15,981 bases of DNA from Flavobacterium sp. J372. GTDB taxonomy: Bacteria; Bacteroidota; Bacteroidia; Flavobacteriales; Flavobacteriaceae. Positions 8,172 through 15,981 of this stretch are shown here, piece by piece. The notes below the pieces were generated by a model that searched no databases, had not been told where the DNA came from, and saw only the letters and a program-made list of their open reading frames with translations. Numbering within the stretch: position 1 is the stretch's first letter; each line of letters begins with the position of its first letter. The translations under genes and the position numbers were made by a program. The stretch is from positions 1 to 15,981 of the forward strand of contig NZ_JAJOMZ010000001.1 in the NCBI RefSeq assembly GCF_024699965.1. The letters are read 5' to 3'.

Positions 8172-9438
8172 TTACCTGAATTTTACGGTAAAATGATGCA
8201 TTTCGCCTAAAAATCCATATTCGATTTCCCAATTATTTATCTCAATGATCTTTTTTACGATGGACAATCCAAGGCCGTTGCCTTTGCCTGCACTTTCCGA
8301 CTTCGAAAAGCGGTTGTAAAGCCGCGACTGGTCAAGGCTTGCAGTGCCGGTGTTTGAGAATTTAAGCTCAACACCCGACAGTTCTGTAATGATAATACCT
8401 CCTGCAGCTGTGTGCCGTATGGCATTGGCAAAAAGGTTGTTCACCAGGATTTCCAGCAGAGCAGGGTTGGCATGGACGATATGGTCTTCCCTGATTTCCA
8501 GCGTTATCTCAATATCCTTTGATTCTGCCTGTGTAGTAAAGAATTCTATATTTTTAGTTAGGTATTGTGAAACCGGGAAAGCCTGTTTGTTAGCATACGC
8601 CTCATTCTCCATGCTGGAGAGCAGCATCAGGTTTTTGCTCAGCCGGTGCAGGCGCGAAAGGTCGCCATTAATGGATTCGATCAATACCGCCTGGTGTTCG
8701 GATTGCTCGGCCGACTGGAATAAGGATTCCAGCTTGGTCTGGATAACCGTGAGGGGGGTCTGGAGTTCGTGCGCGGCATTCTCAATGAACTCTTTCTGGT
8801 TCCTGTAAATTGCGGTGTTTTTCTCGATCAGCTTCCCGATACTGTTGTTGAGGTAATCAAATTCTTCAGTGCCCGTGGGTATGAACCTCGGTTCCCTGCT
8901 CTTGTCGATGTCAAAGCTTTGTATCTGCTTCAGCGTATCATAGAAAGGGGGTCCAAAGCTTTTTGGCCCACCTGTTGGAAAACAGGGTAATGCCGATAAG
9001 CAATATCCCTATAACCACTATAAAAATAAAGGCTACCCCATAGACCATATCCTGCATTTCGGCAAGGTGGTTCCGCTCAATATAGGTATAGGGCTTATTA
9101 TTGATGGTAAGGGGTGCGCGCATCTCCCTATACAATTCATGATGCCCGGATAAGGAGTCAAAAATTGTCGTGGTAAAGACAGTATCTTTTGACAGGCCCC
9201 CGCCCCTCAGGATCTTTACGTCATGATTGTATTTGTTCCATACTACGAGGTCTTCATCTGAGAACGTGTCGAGGTCGAGCCTGGAAAAGGCATCCTTATG
9301 GAGTTGCAATACCCTGTCGGTCTGGTAGAGGTGCAGCCACTGGCTCAGGTAATAGAAAGCCGGTGCTGCGAGCAGCAGCACAACAACAGAGAAGGCGAGG
9401 TAGCCCTGCCTGGTTTTTATCAATAGTTTTTTACTCAT
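8172..9438 (-). CDS. Sensor histidine kinase, CusS-like (one frameshift)
   Basis: About 421 residues. Two transmembrane helices (about 14-34 and 132-154) frame a periplasmic sensor region of roughly 100 residues. The dimerisation/phosphoacceptor helix has ENAAHELQTPLTV (His223). The ATP-binding domain shows the N box (NNLFANAIRHT) and a G box (GKGNGLGLSIVKKI). An extra G in the run 8947-8951 splits the frame; removing it gives LWTPFYDTLKQI and joins the two halves without a gap. The ATG at 9438 overlaps the end of the response regulator gene (ATGAGTAA). It should detect a periplasmic signal and phosphorylate the regulator. The signal is presumed to be metal because the pair faces the efflux operon, but the sensor region has no obvious His/Cys metal site. 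Confidence 0.9.
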
Positions 9439-10107
9439 TTTCCCATTTATAGCCCATACCGTATATGGTCTTTATATATTCCCCGCCGCCGGCCTGCGAA
9501 ATCTTCTTTTCAGGTTTTTTATATGCGTATAGACAAAGTCATGGCTTTCCAGCATATCGGCCATATCGCCCGAGAGGTGCTCGGCTATGGCGCTTTTTGA
9601 AAGTATTCGGTTCCCATTGCCAATAAGGTACAGCAGGAGATCTATCTCCTTCTTGGTCATATCCAGCATTGTTTGGTTTACCCTAACCGTCTTTTGGCGT
9701 AAGTCGATGGTTATCTCATTATAGGTAACGGTGTTGCTCCCACCAAAATTCTTACGGCGGATGAGCGCCAGGATGCGGGCATAGAGTTCAGAGAGATGGA
9801 AAGGCTTGGTCACGTAGTCATCCGCCCCAAGGTCAAAGCCCGTTATCCTGCTATCAAGCGTTTCCTGCGCCGAGACGATGATCACCCCGTCGTCCTTCTC
9901 CATGTCCTTGATCTCTTTCAAGATGTCGAAACCGCTGCCGCCCGGGAGGTTCAGGTCAAGGAGTATGCAGTCGTAGCTGTATAGGCTTATCTTTTCGGTA
10001 GCCTCAGCAAAAGCCCTGGCGGTCTCGCACTGGACATCATGCGCCAGCAGGTATTGCCTGATGCCTTCCGCAATTTCGGGTTCGTCTTCGATGATCAGTA
10101 TTTTCAT
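9431..10107 (-). CDS. OmpR/PhoB-family response regulator (one frameshift near the C-terminus)
   Basis: About 225 residues: receiver domain (acidic D8/E9, phosphoacceptor Asp51 in ILLDLNLPGG, Lys101 in YVTKPF) and a winged-helix DNA-binding domain. I chose the ATG at 10107 (MKILIIEDEP) over one nine bases upstream because it matches the standard receiver start. As read, the frame stops early at 9472; a missing base in the A/T-rich run near 9501-9510 explains this. Repaired, the end reads GGGEYIKTIYGMGYKW and stops at 9431, overlapping the kinase start. The product would bind the divergent control region at 10108-10308 and activate the efflux operon, as CusR does, and perhaps its own transcript. 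Family: sure. Target genes: inferred from position. Confidence 0.92.
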
Positions 10108-10129
10108 GACAACCAAGTTAGGTTTAAAT

Positions 10130-10198
10130 TTTGAAGGAAATCTGTGCCACGATTATATTTTTTTCGAATTCTGCCTATCGCTACAGAATTCCTTCAAA
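10130..10198. promoter_or_regulatory. Nested inverted repeats in the divergent control region (candidate operator)
   Basis: Inner dyad: GAATTCTG (10166-10173) and CAGAATTC (10184-10191), perfect 8-bp arms 10 bases apart. Outer dyad: TTTGAAGGAA (10130-10139) and TTCCTTCAAA (10189-10198), perfect 10-bp arms. Both lie between the response regulator start (10107) and the efflux operon start (10309), where the regulator would be expected to bind. The site assignment is inference. Confidence 0.45.
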
Positions 10199-10295
10199 TT
10201 TGCTCCCTTACTTTGTCTGCAAAAAAAAGATACGCCTGCCGTGATGGATTATTTTCAAATGGCCATTAAATTTTATCCCGTAATCGAAAAAAATG

Positions 10296-10303
10296 TATAT
10301 TTG
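10296..10303 (+). promoter_or_regulatory. Candidate -7 element of the efflux operon
   Basis: TATATTTG matches the Bacteroidota -7 consensus TAnnTTTG. The expected TTTG at -33 is not present at the right spacing (TTAT there instead), as may be the case for an activator-dependent promoter. It ends five bases before the GTG start, so the transcript would be almost leaderless. Confidence 0.4.
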
Positions 10304-10308
10304 TTAAA

Positions 10309-10647
10309 GTGAACAGGATTAAGCAAATACTATTATACAGCTTTTCAGTCTATCTTATAGTGCTGATGGCGTTGCCTTGCAGCGAAGCGCATGCAAGCAA
10401 CGGCAGCATCGCTATTGAGCAATCCGGCCATGGTAAAGAGAAGGACAATGACGATGACCATCACCAGATGGAAATCTGTACGCCGTTCTGCATTTGCAGC
10501 AGCTGCGTAATAGCAATAGTAGTGCATCCTGCACTTGACATCCAGTTCTTCGATACTGAAAACACGACTACAGAAATATCAAATTTCTATACCTCCTTCA
10601 AATCCGACTTTTACGGTGCCATCTGGCAACCGCCCCAGTTAGTATAA
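10309..10647 (+). CDS. DUF6660-family small exported protein
   Basis: This 112-residue protein starts with GTG at 10309; no in-frame ATG gives a signal peptide. Residues 1-30 form a hydrophobic signal (ILLYSFSVYLIVLMALPCSEA). The rest has an acidic His stretch (DNDDDHHQMEIC), the cysteine cluster CTPFCICSSC, and the ending FYGAIWQPPQLV. That layout (signal, His/Asp region, C-x-P-F-C-x-C cluster, terminal YGxIWQPPQ) is the DUF6660 family, seen in front of CzcA-type pumps in flavobacteria. The role is not known; the His/Cys groups suggest metal binding in the periplasm. It is 80 bases upstream of the pump gene and presumably in the same transcript. Confidence 0.75.
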   Translation: MNRIKQILLYSFSVYLIVLMALPCSEAHASNGSIAIEQSGHGKEKDNDDDHHQMEICTPFCICSSCVIAIVVHPALDIQFFDTENTTTEISNFYTSFKSDFYGAIWQPPQLV

Positions 10648-10652
10648 TGTTG

Positions 10653-10694
10653 CCGGCGATGAGCCGGTAGGAATTGCATGGCCATAAGCCATGC
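10653..10694 (+). other. Two tandem hairpins between DUF6660 and the pump gene
   Basis: The first hairpin is CCGGC-gatga-GCCGG (10653-10667). The second is GCATGGC-cataa-GCCATGC (10676-10694), with a perfect 7-bp stem. No T run follows, so they are not ordinary terminators. They may protect or process the mRNA and so set the ratio of the two proteins. Confidence 0.4.
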
Positions 10695-10727
10695 CTGTCA
10701 CTCATACATTATATTAATTGACATCAA

Positions 10728-13700
10728 ATGTTAGATAAAGTCATTCATTTTAGTATCAATAATAAATTCATTATTGGTCTTTTCACCATAGCATTAATAA
10801 TTACAGGCGCGTATTCGCTTTCGAACCTGCCTATTGATGCCCTGCCTGATATCACGAACAATCAGGTGCAAATCATTACAACATCGCCATCGCTGGCCAC
10901 CCAGGATGTTGAGCAATTCATAACCTATCCCATTGAGCAATCCGTTAAGCCGATCCCTGAAATTGTGGAGCTGCGTTCGGTGAGCCGTTTCGGCCTCAGC
11001 GTGGTAACGGTCGTATTCGAAGAGGATACCGACCTGTACTGGGCCAGGGCACAAATATCGGAACGCCTCAAAGAAGCCGAGAATGTTATTCCTAAAAACC
11101 TCGGTACGCCCGAGATGGCCCCAATCAGTACTGGATTAGGGGAAATTTACCAATATGTAGTTTTCCCGAAAAAGGGTACGAGAAGAAATTTGACGCGACA
11201 CAGCTGCGTACCATACAGGACTGGATCATCAAGCCGCAGCTCATTGGTACGCCAGGTGTAGCTGAGGTGAATACCCTGGGCGGCTCGCTTAAGCAATACG
11301 AAATCGCGGTGGACCCGGACAGGCTTAAAGCCATGGATGTCACCATCGCTGAGATATTTGCGGCACTAGAGTCCAATAACGAGAACACAGGAGGCGCCTA
11401 TATCGATAAGAAACCGTATGCCTACTTCATCAGGGGGGATTGGTATGGTAAGCGGTATGGACGATATCAATAAGATCGTCATCAAAAACAAGGGCAATGT
11501 ACCGGTATTGGTACGTGATGTTGCCAAAGTACAGATTGGCGGTGGTATCCGTTACGGTGCTACCACCAAGGATGGAAAAGGAGAGGAAGTAACCGGTATG
11601 GTTATGATGCTCAAGGGCGAGAACAGCGGCCAGGTGGTGGACCGCGTAAAGGAAAAAATCGAGCAGATCAAGAAATCACTGCCGGAAGGCGTTGCCATAG
11701 AACCTTTCCTTGACCGTACCAAGCTTGTTGACAATGCCATCGGTACAGTACAGACCAACCTTATAGAGGGCGCCCTTATCGTAATTTTCATACTGGTATT
11801 GCTGCTTGGAAACTGGAGGGCCGGCCTTGTCGTGGCTTCAGTGATCCCGCTCGCGCTCCTGTTTGCCATCAGCATGATGAAATTCTTTGGGGTATCGGGC
11901 AACCTTATGAGCCTTGGCGCGATTGACTTCGGTATTATTGTCGATGGTGCCGTGATCATTGTCGAGGCCATCATCCATAGGCTGGAGGTCAAGAAGAAAG
12001 CAAAGCTCACCCAGGGACCAGATGAACGAAGAGGTGTATGGCGCAGCATCCAAGATAAGGAGCAGCGCTGCCTTTGGTGAGATCATCATCCTTATCGTTT
12101 ATTTACCGATCCTTGCCCTTACCGGGACCGAAGGCAAGATGTTCGGCCCTATGGCGCTTACAGTATCGTTTGCCATCCTTGGCGCTTTCATACTGTCATT
12201 GACCTACGTACCAATGATGAGCTCGCTGGTGCTTAAAAAGCCACAGGGCATACGCCGAACATCAGCGATAAGATCATCGCTGCGGCGTACAGGGTGTACA
12301 GGCCGCTTTTGAACGCAGCGCTCAACGCTAAAAAAGATAGTGATCGCAGCCTCAATAGGGCTATTTGCCATTGCACTCTACATATTCAGTACTATGGGTG
12401 GGGAGTTCATCCCTACACTTGACGAGGGCGATATCGCTACCCACCTTATCATCTCTTCGGGCAGTTCGCTGTCGCAGGAGATTGAGGCCACAACCAAAGC
12501 CGAGCAGATATTGCGCGCGAAATTCCCTGAGATAAAAATGATCGTTACCAAAATAGGTAGCGCCGAGATACCGACGGACCCCAATGCCGATGGAAGCAGG
12601 CGATATGATCATCATCATGAAAGATAAGGACGAATGGACTTCGGCTGAAACTAAAGAAGAGCTTATGGCTAAGATGGAAGAAGCCCTTGAAGAGATCCCG
12701 GGTGCAACCACCGAATTCTCCCAGCCGGTACAGATGCGTATGAACGAGCTTATGACGGGCGTGCGAAGCGATGTCGCCATCAAGATATTCGGGGAGGATA
12801 TTGACCGCCTTGTGAGCGCAGGCGATGAGGTGATGGGCCTTATACAAGGCGTACCGGGCGTTACGGATGCCAGGGCAGAAAGGGTGGCCGGGCTTCCGCA
12901 AATCACCGTTAAATACAACAAAGACAAGCTGGCGTTATATGGATTAAACGTTGGCGATATGAACAGGGTAGTCAGGATGGGCTTTGCAGGCGAGGCTGCC
13001 GGTACCGTCTATGAAGGCGAAAAGCGGTTCGACCTAGTGGTAAGGCTTGCAGAAGATAAGAGGCAAGACATAAACAACCTCAAATCACTCTATGTCACAT
13101 TACCTTCGGGCAGCCAGATACCATTGGAGCAGGTAGCCGACATCCAGTTTGAGGACGGCCCGATGCAGATCAGCCGTGAGGAAGGCCGCCGCCGCATCGT
13201 GGTAGGCTTCAATGTCCGCGGGCGTGACGTGCAGAGCGTTGTCAAGGATATACAGGCGAAACTGGACAAGAGCCTGAAACTGCCGGCAGGGTATTACACG
13301 ACCTATGGCGGACAGTTCGAAAACCTTCAGCAGGCCAACAAGCGCCTGATGGTGGCAGTGCCTGTAGCGCTTGGACTGATATTCGTATTGCTTTACTTCA
13401 CATTCAAGTCGGTTAAGCAATCCATACTGATATTCACCGCGATACCACTCTCGGCTATCGGGGGGCGTATTCGCCCTATGGCTGCGCGGCATGCCGTTCA
13501 GTATTTCGGCCGGTGTCGGCTTCATTGCCCTCTTTGGTGTGGCAGTGCTAAACGGCATCGTACTGATAGCTTATTTCAACCAGCTAAAACTCGAAGGCAT
13601 GAACGATATTTATGAACGCATCAAGGAAGGTACAAAGGTAAGGCTAAGGCCGGTACTGCTTACAGCAGCAGTGGCATCCCTGGGCTTCCTGCCGATGGCA

Positions 13701-15075
13701 CTCAGCACCGGAGCAGGTGCGGAGGTGCAAAAAGCCTTTGGCAACAGTGGTTATAGGGGGCTTATCACTGCCACGCTCCTTACGCTTGTGGTACTTCCTA
13801 TATTGTACTATTATTTCGAAAGGGAATCAAGGGCGGTGCTCCGAAAGGCGCAGGAAAACTAGCTGTTGTGGCCTTATTGCTGCTACCCTTCCTATCGCAG
13901 GCGCAACAGCCGATGACCCTGGACCAGGCAATCGCCACAGGTGTAAAAATAATGGTGCCATACAGGCATCCACGCTGGATGTAACGCGCCAACAGCAGTT
14001 GCGCGGTACAGCTTTCGACCTTCCCAAGACCGAACTCAACGGTACCTTCGGGCAGATCAATACCCGTGCACAGGATAAGAACCTCAGCGTTTCGCAGACC
14101 ATCAGCCCTTTCCAGATAGGCGCACGCCGGAAAGTCCTTATGGAGAACGTTAAGGCAGGCGAGCTCAGGCTGAGCCAGACCCGCCAGGAAGTAACTTATT
14201 CGATACGCCAAAGCTGGAATACCATGCTCTACTATATGGAACTCAACAAAGTGCTGGAGGAGCAGAACAAGCTTATGCAGCAATTCGTCCGCTCGGCCGA
14301 ACTGAAGTTCCAGACTGGGGAGACCGGATCACTCGAGAATACGACAGCCAAGGCCAAGCAGCAGGAACTACAGCAGCAGATCAAGCGTAACAATGCGCTT
14401 ATCGAAGCGGAAAAACTACGGCTTAAAGCCCTGTTGCAGCTGGATGGCGATGTTATAGTTTCCGGTACGGAACAATATACTGCCAGCGTTTTTGCCACAT
14501 TGCAGGATTCTACGGCACTCAGGCAGAACAGCACCCTGTTGCTTGCGGAGCAGCAGGTGAATGTAGCGAAAGCCGAGAGAAGGGCTGAAGGTTCCCTGTT
14601 GATGCCTGACCTTACTGCGGGTTACTTCATACAGTCACTCACAGGCAACCAGGATTTTAATGGCGTAAGCACATATTATGATAACACATTGCGTTTCCAG
14701 GGATTCTCGGTAGGTATCAGCGTACCGCTTTTCTGGGGCGCTTCATCAGCCCGCGTTAAGGCAGCCAAAACCAATATCGAAGTCCAACAGGCCAATGCCG
14801 CCTATACAAGGACACAGCTCGTAAGCAGTTTTGAACAAGAGAAAAAGCAGCTGGAAACCTTCCGCTCAATGCTGGAGTATTACACAGGAACAGCGCTCCC
14901 TAATGCCAATACCATATCCGGCAATGCCACCAAAGCGTACCAGAACGGCGATATCAGCTACGTGGAGTACGTGCAGGGACTGGAGACGGCCCTTGCCATC
15001 AGGATCAATTACATTGACGCCATCAATAATTACAACCAGGCTGTTATCAACCTTCAGTACCTGCTTAACCTATAA
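10728..15075 (+). CDS. CzcA/CusA-type heavy-metal RND pump fused to a TolC-type outer-membrane channel (frameshifted by homopolymer errors)
   Basis: Repaired, this is one frame of about 1,449 residues. Residues 1 to about 1,035 are an HME-RND proton-driven metal exporter: first helix and NLPIDALPDITNNQVQI near the N-terminus, the helix-4 motif DFGIIVDGAVIIVE (Asp400, Asp406, Glu413), the PTDPMPMEAGDM segment, and the last helices with LRPVLLTAAVASLGFLPMA. The frame then runs through a hydrophobic, signal-like stretch (KLAVVALLLLPFLSQAQ) into an outer-membrane-factor domain of about 400 residues, with coiled-coil helices (QQLRGTAFDLPKTELNGTFG, SVGISVPLFWGASSA). Eleven single-base errors in runs must be repaired: 11174-11176, 11433-11438, 12014-12016, near 12236-12250, 12330-12335, 12583-12584, 13460-13465, 13729-13733, 13756-13760, 13819-13821, 13945-13949. 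The TolC part has no start codon of its own, which supports the fusion. The adaptor gene follows after 9 bases. Confidence 0.85.
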
Positions 15076-15084
15076 TATCATCCC

Positions 15085-15981
15085 ATGAAAAAATAAATTT
15101 TAAAATCGTTATCTATATCATCCTGGGCCTTGCCGCGGTTTTGCCCTTGATTATTTCCTTTTGCGCAACACGGTAGCCGAAGATGAGCACAACCATGAAG
15201 AGCATGCCGGGGGAAAAGGAAAAAAGAAAGCAGCTCGGCTGCAAAAAGAAGTGGAATTGAATGAAGCGCAGTTCAAGGCTGCCAATATTGAGCTGGGAAC
15301 CTTCGCCCAAAGAATCTCAGCGAGGTGGTAAATGCCAACGGCTATACGGAACTGCCCCCTCAAAACCAGGCCGATGTATCGGTGCATGTTACCGGTGTGG
15401 TAAGCAGGATCAATGTCATCGAAGGGCAGCAGGTGCGCAAAGGGCAGGTCCTTGCCACGGTAGAGAGCCCGGAATTTGCCAGGCTGCAAAGAGTCCTATA
15501 TTACCTCCAAGAGCAACCTGGAGTTCCTGAAGCTTGAATTCGAGAGGCGAAGACCCTTGAGTGAGGAGAACTTGAATTCCAAAAGGTCTTCCAGCGTACC
15601 AAAGCGGACTACGAGACTGAAAAAGCAAGGTTTGCCTCTCTAGGTAAACAGCTTTCGCTGATGAACCTGAGCAGCTCTTCGGGCAACCGGCTCTTGCCGC
15701 TTTGTAGCCCCAATTTCAGGAAGTGTTACGAATATCAATATCAAGATTGGCAGTAATGCCGAGGTGGGCAAGCCGCTATTGAGCATCGTTGACAATTCCA
15801 AGCTCCATGTGGCCCTTTTGGTATACGAAAACACCTTGGGAAGGTAAAGCCGGGACAGACCGTACGCTTTGTACTGACCAACCAGGATAATACGGAAATC
15901 AAAGGGCAGGGTATTCAACATCAGCCAGTCTTTCGAGAACGATACCAAATCGGTAGCCGTACATGCTGAAATCCTGAACCC
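15085..15981 (+). CDS. Periplasmic adaptor (membrane-fusion) subunit of the metal efflux pump, CzcB/CusB type (partial, frameshifted)
   Basis: The gene starts at the ATG at 15085 and continues past the right edge (about 300 residues visible). It joins the inner-membrane pump to the outer-membrane channel. The start is MKKINFKIVIYIILGLAA, an N-terminal anchor, then a short His-rich stretch (DEHNHEEHAGG) and the adaptor core: the lipoyl-type half-motif VSVHVTGVVSRINVIEGQQV with KGQVLATVESPEFARLQ, an alpha-hairpin with SEENLNSKKVFQRTKADYE, and the second half (VAPISGSVTNINIKIGSNAE), then VDNSKLHVALLVYE. Nine single-base errors must be repaired (15088-15093, about 15146-15152, 15309-15311, 15488-15490, 15581-15584, 15687-15688, 15701-15703, 15841-15842, 15904-15906); after that every segment fits the family. 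As read, the gene stops after three codons, which is not credible biologically. Confidence 0.85.

Noticed and set aside
10143..10154. Third copy of TGTGCCACGATT, shared with 661-672
   Set aside because: Only 12 bases match, which is expected by chance in 16 kb. It lacks the second TGCCAC box.
11552..12049. Minus-strand open frame of 165 residues
   Set aside because: It is antisense to the pump's first transmembrane block; its Ser/Thr-rich translation is a shadow of the hydrophobic helices.
12361..12927. Minus-strand open frame of 188 residues
   Set aside because: It is antisense to the pump gene, whose plus-strand translation matches the RND family throughout. The composition is that of a shadow frame.
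10728..13862. Reading the pump as a pseudogene or as several small genes
   Set aside because: All breaks are single bases, nearly all in homopolymer runs, and each repair restores conserved RND sequence with no residues lost. Sequencing error explains this better than decay.

Overview
The window comes from a Bacteroidota genome, most likely a Flavobacterium-like member of the Flavobacteriia. The grounds are: a CzcA-type pump whose reading frame runs on into a TolC channel, preceded by a DUF6660 protein (both typical of flavobacterial metal-efflux loci); a perfect Bacteroidota promoter (TTTG, 19 bases, TAGTTTTG); lipoprotein signal peptides; and a Bacteroidota-type tyrosine integrase N-terminus. 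The raw sequence carries many single-base insertions and deletions, nearly all in homopolymer runs. I count about 31, and 20 of them lie right of 10.7 kb. The broken frames are therefore best read as intact genes with sequencing errors, not pseudogenes. Coordinates below give the repaired gene extents.

Layout. (1) 1-1080 is the end of a mobile element: the N-terminal part of an integrase running off the left edge, a terminator hairpin, a tRNA 3'-end fragment that looks like an attachment core, and two identical 18-bp repeats flanking that core. (2) 1082-3967, minus strand, is a tight three-gene operon: a di-heme cytochrome lipoprotein (DUF1111 type), a Rieske 2Fe-2S protein, and an outer-membrane porin. 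(3) 3968-4434 has no intact gene; it holds the promoter of that operon and perhaps coding debris. (4) 4435-10107, minus strand, is a six-gene run: OmpR-type response regulator, sensor histidine kinase, LtaS-like phosphoglycerol/phosphoethanolamine transferase, diacylglycerol kinase-like lipid kinase, His-rich heavy-metal-binding lipoprotein, and MgtC-family membrane protein. (5) 10108-10308 is a divergent control region with nested inverted repeats. (6) 10309-15981, plus strand, is the heavy-metal efflux operon: DUF6660 protein, a CzcA-TolC fusion, and the periplasmic adaptor (CzcB/CusB type), which runs off the right edge.

How the parts may work together (inference): the two-component system probably senses periplasmic metal or envelope stress and controls the divergent efflux operon. 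Its own transcript continues into an envelope-lipid module in which the LtaS-like enzyme would release diacylglycerol and the kinase would recycle it, followed by a periplasmic metal-binding lipoprotein and MgtC. The cytochrome-Rieske-porin operon looks like a separate envelope redox unit. Because attachment-site features lie on both sides of the tRNA fragment, the whole metal cluster may be cargo of an integrative element.
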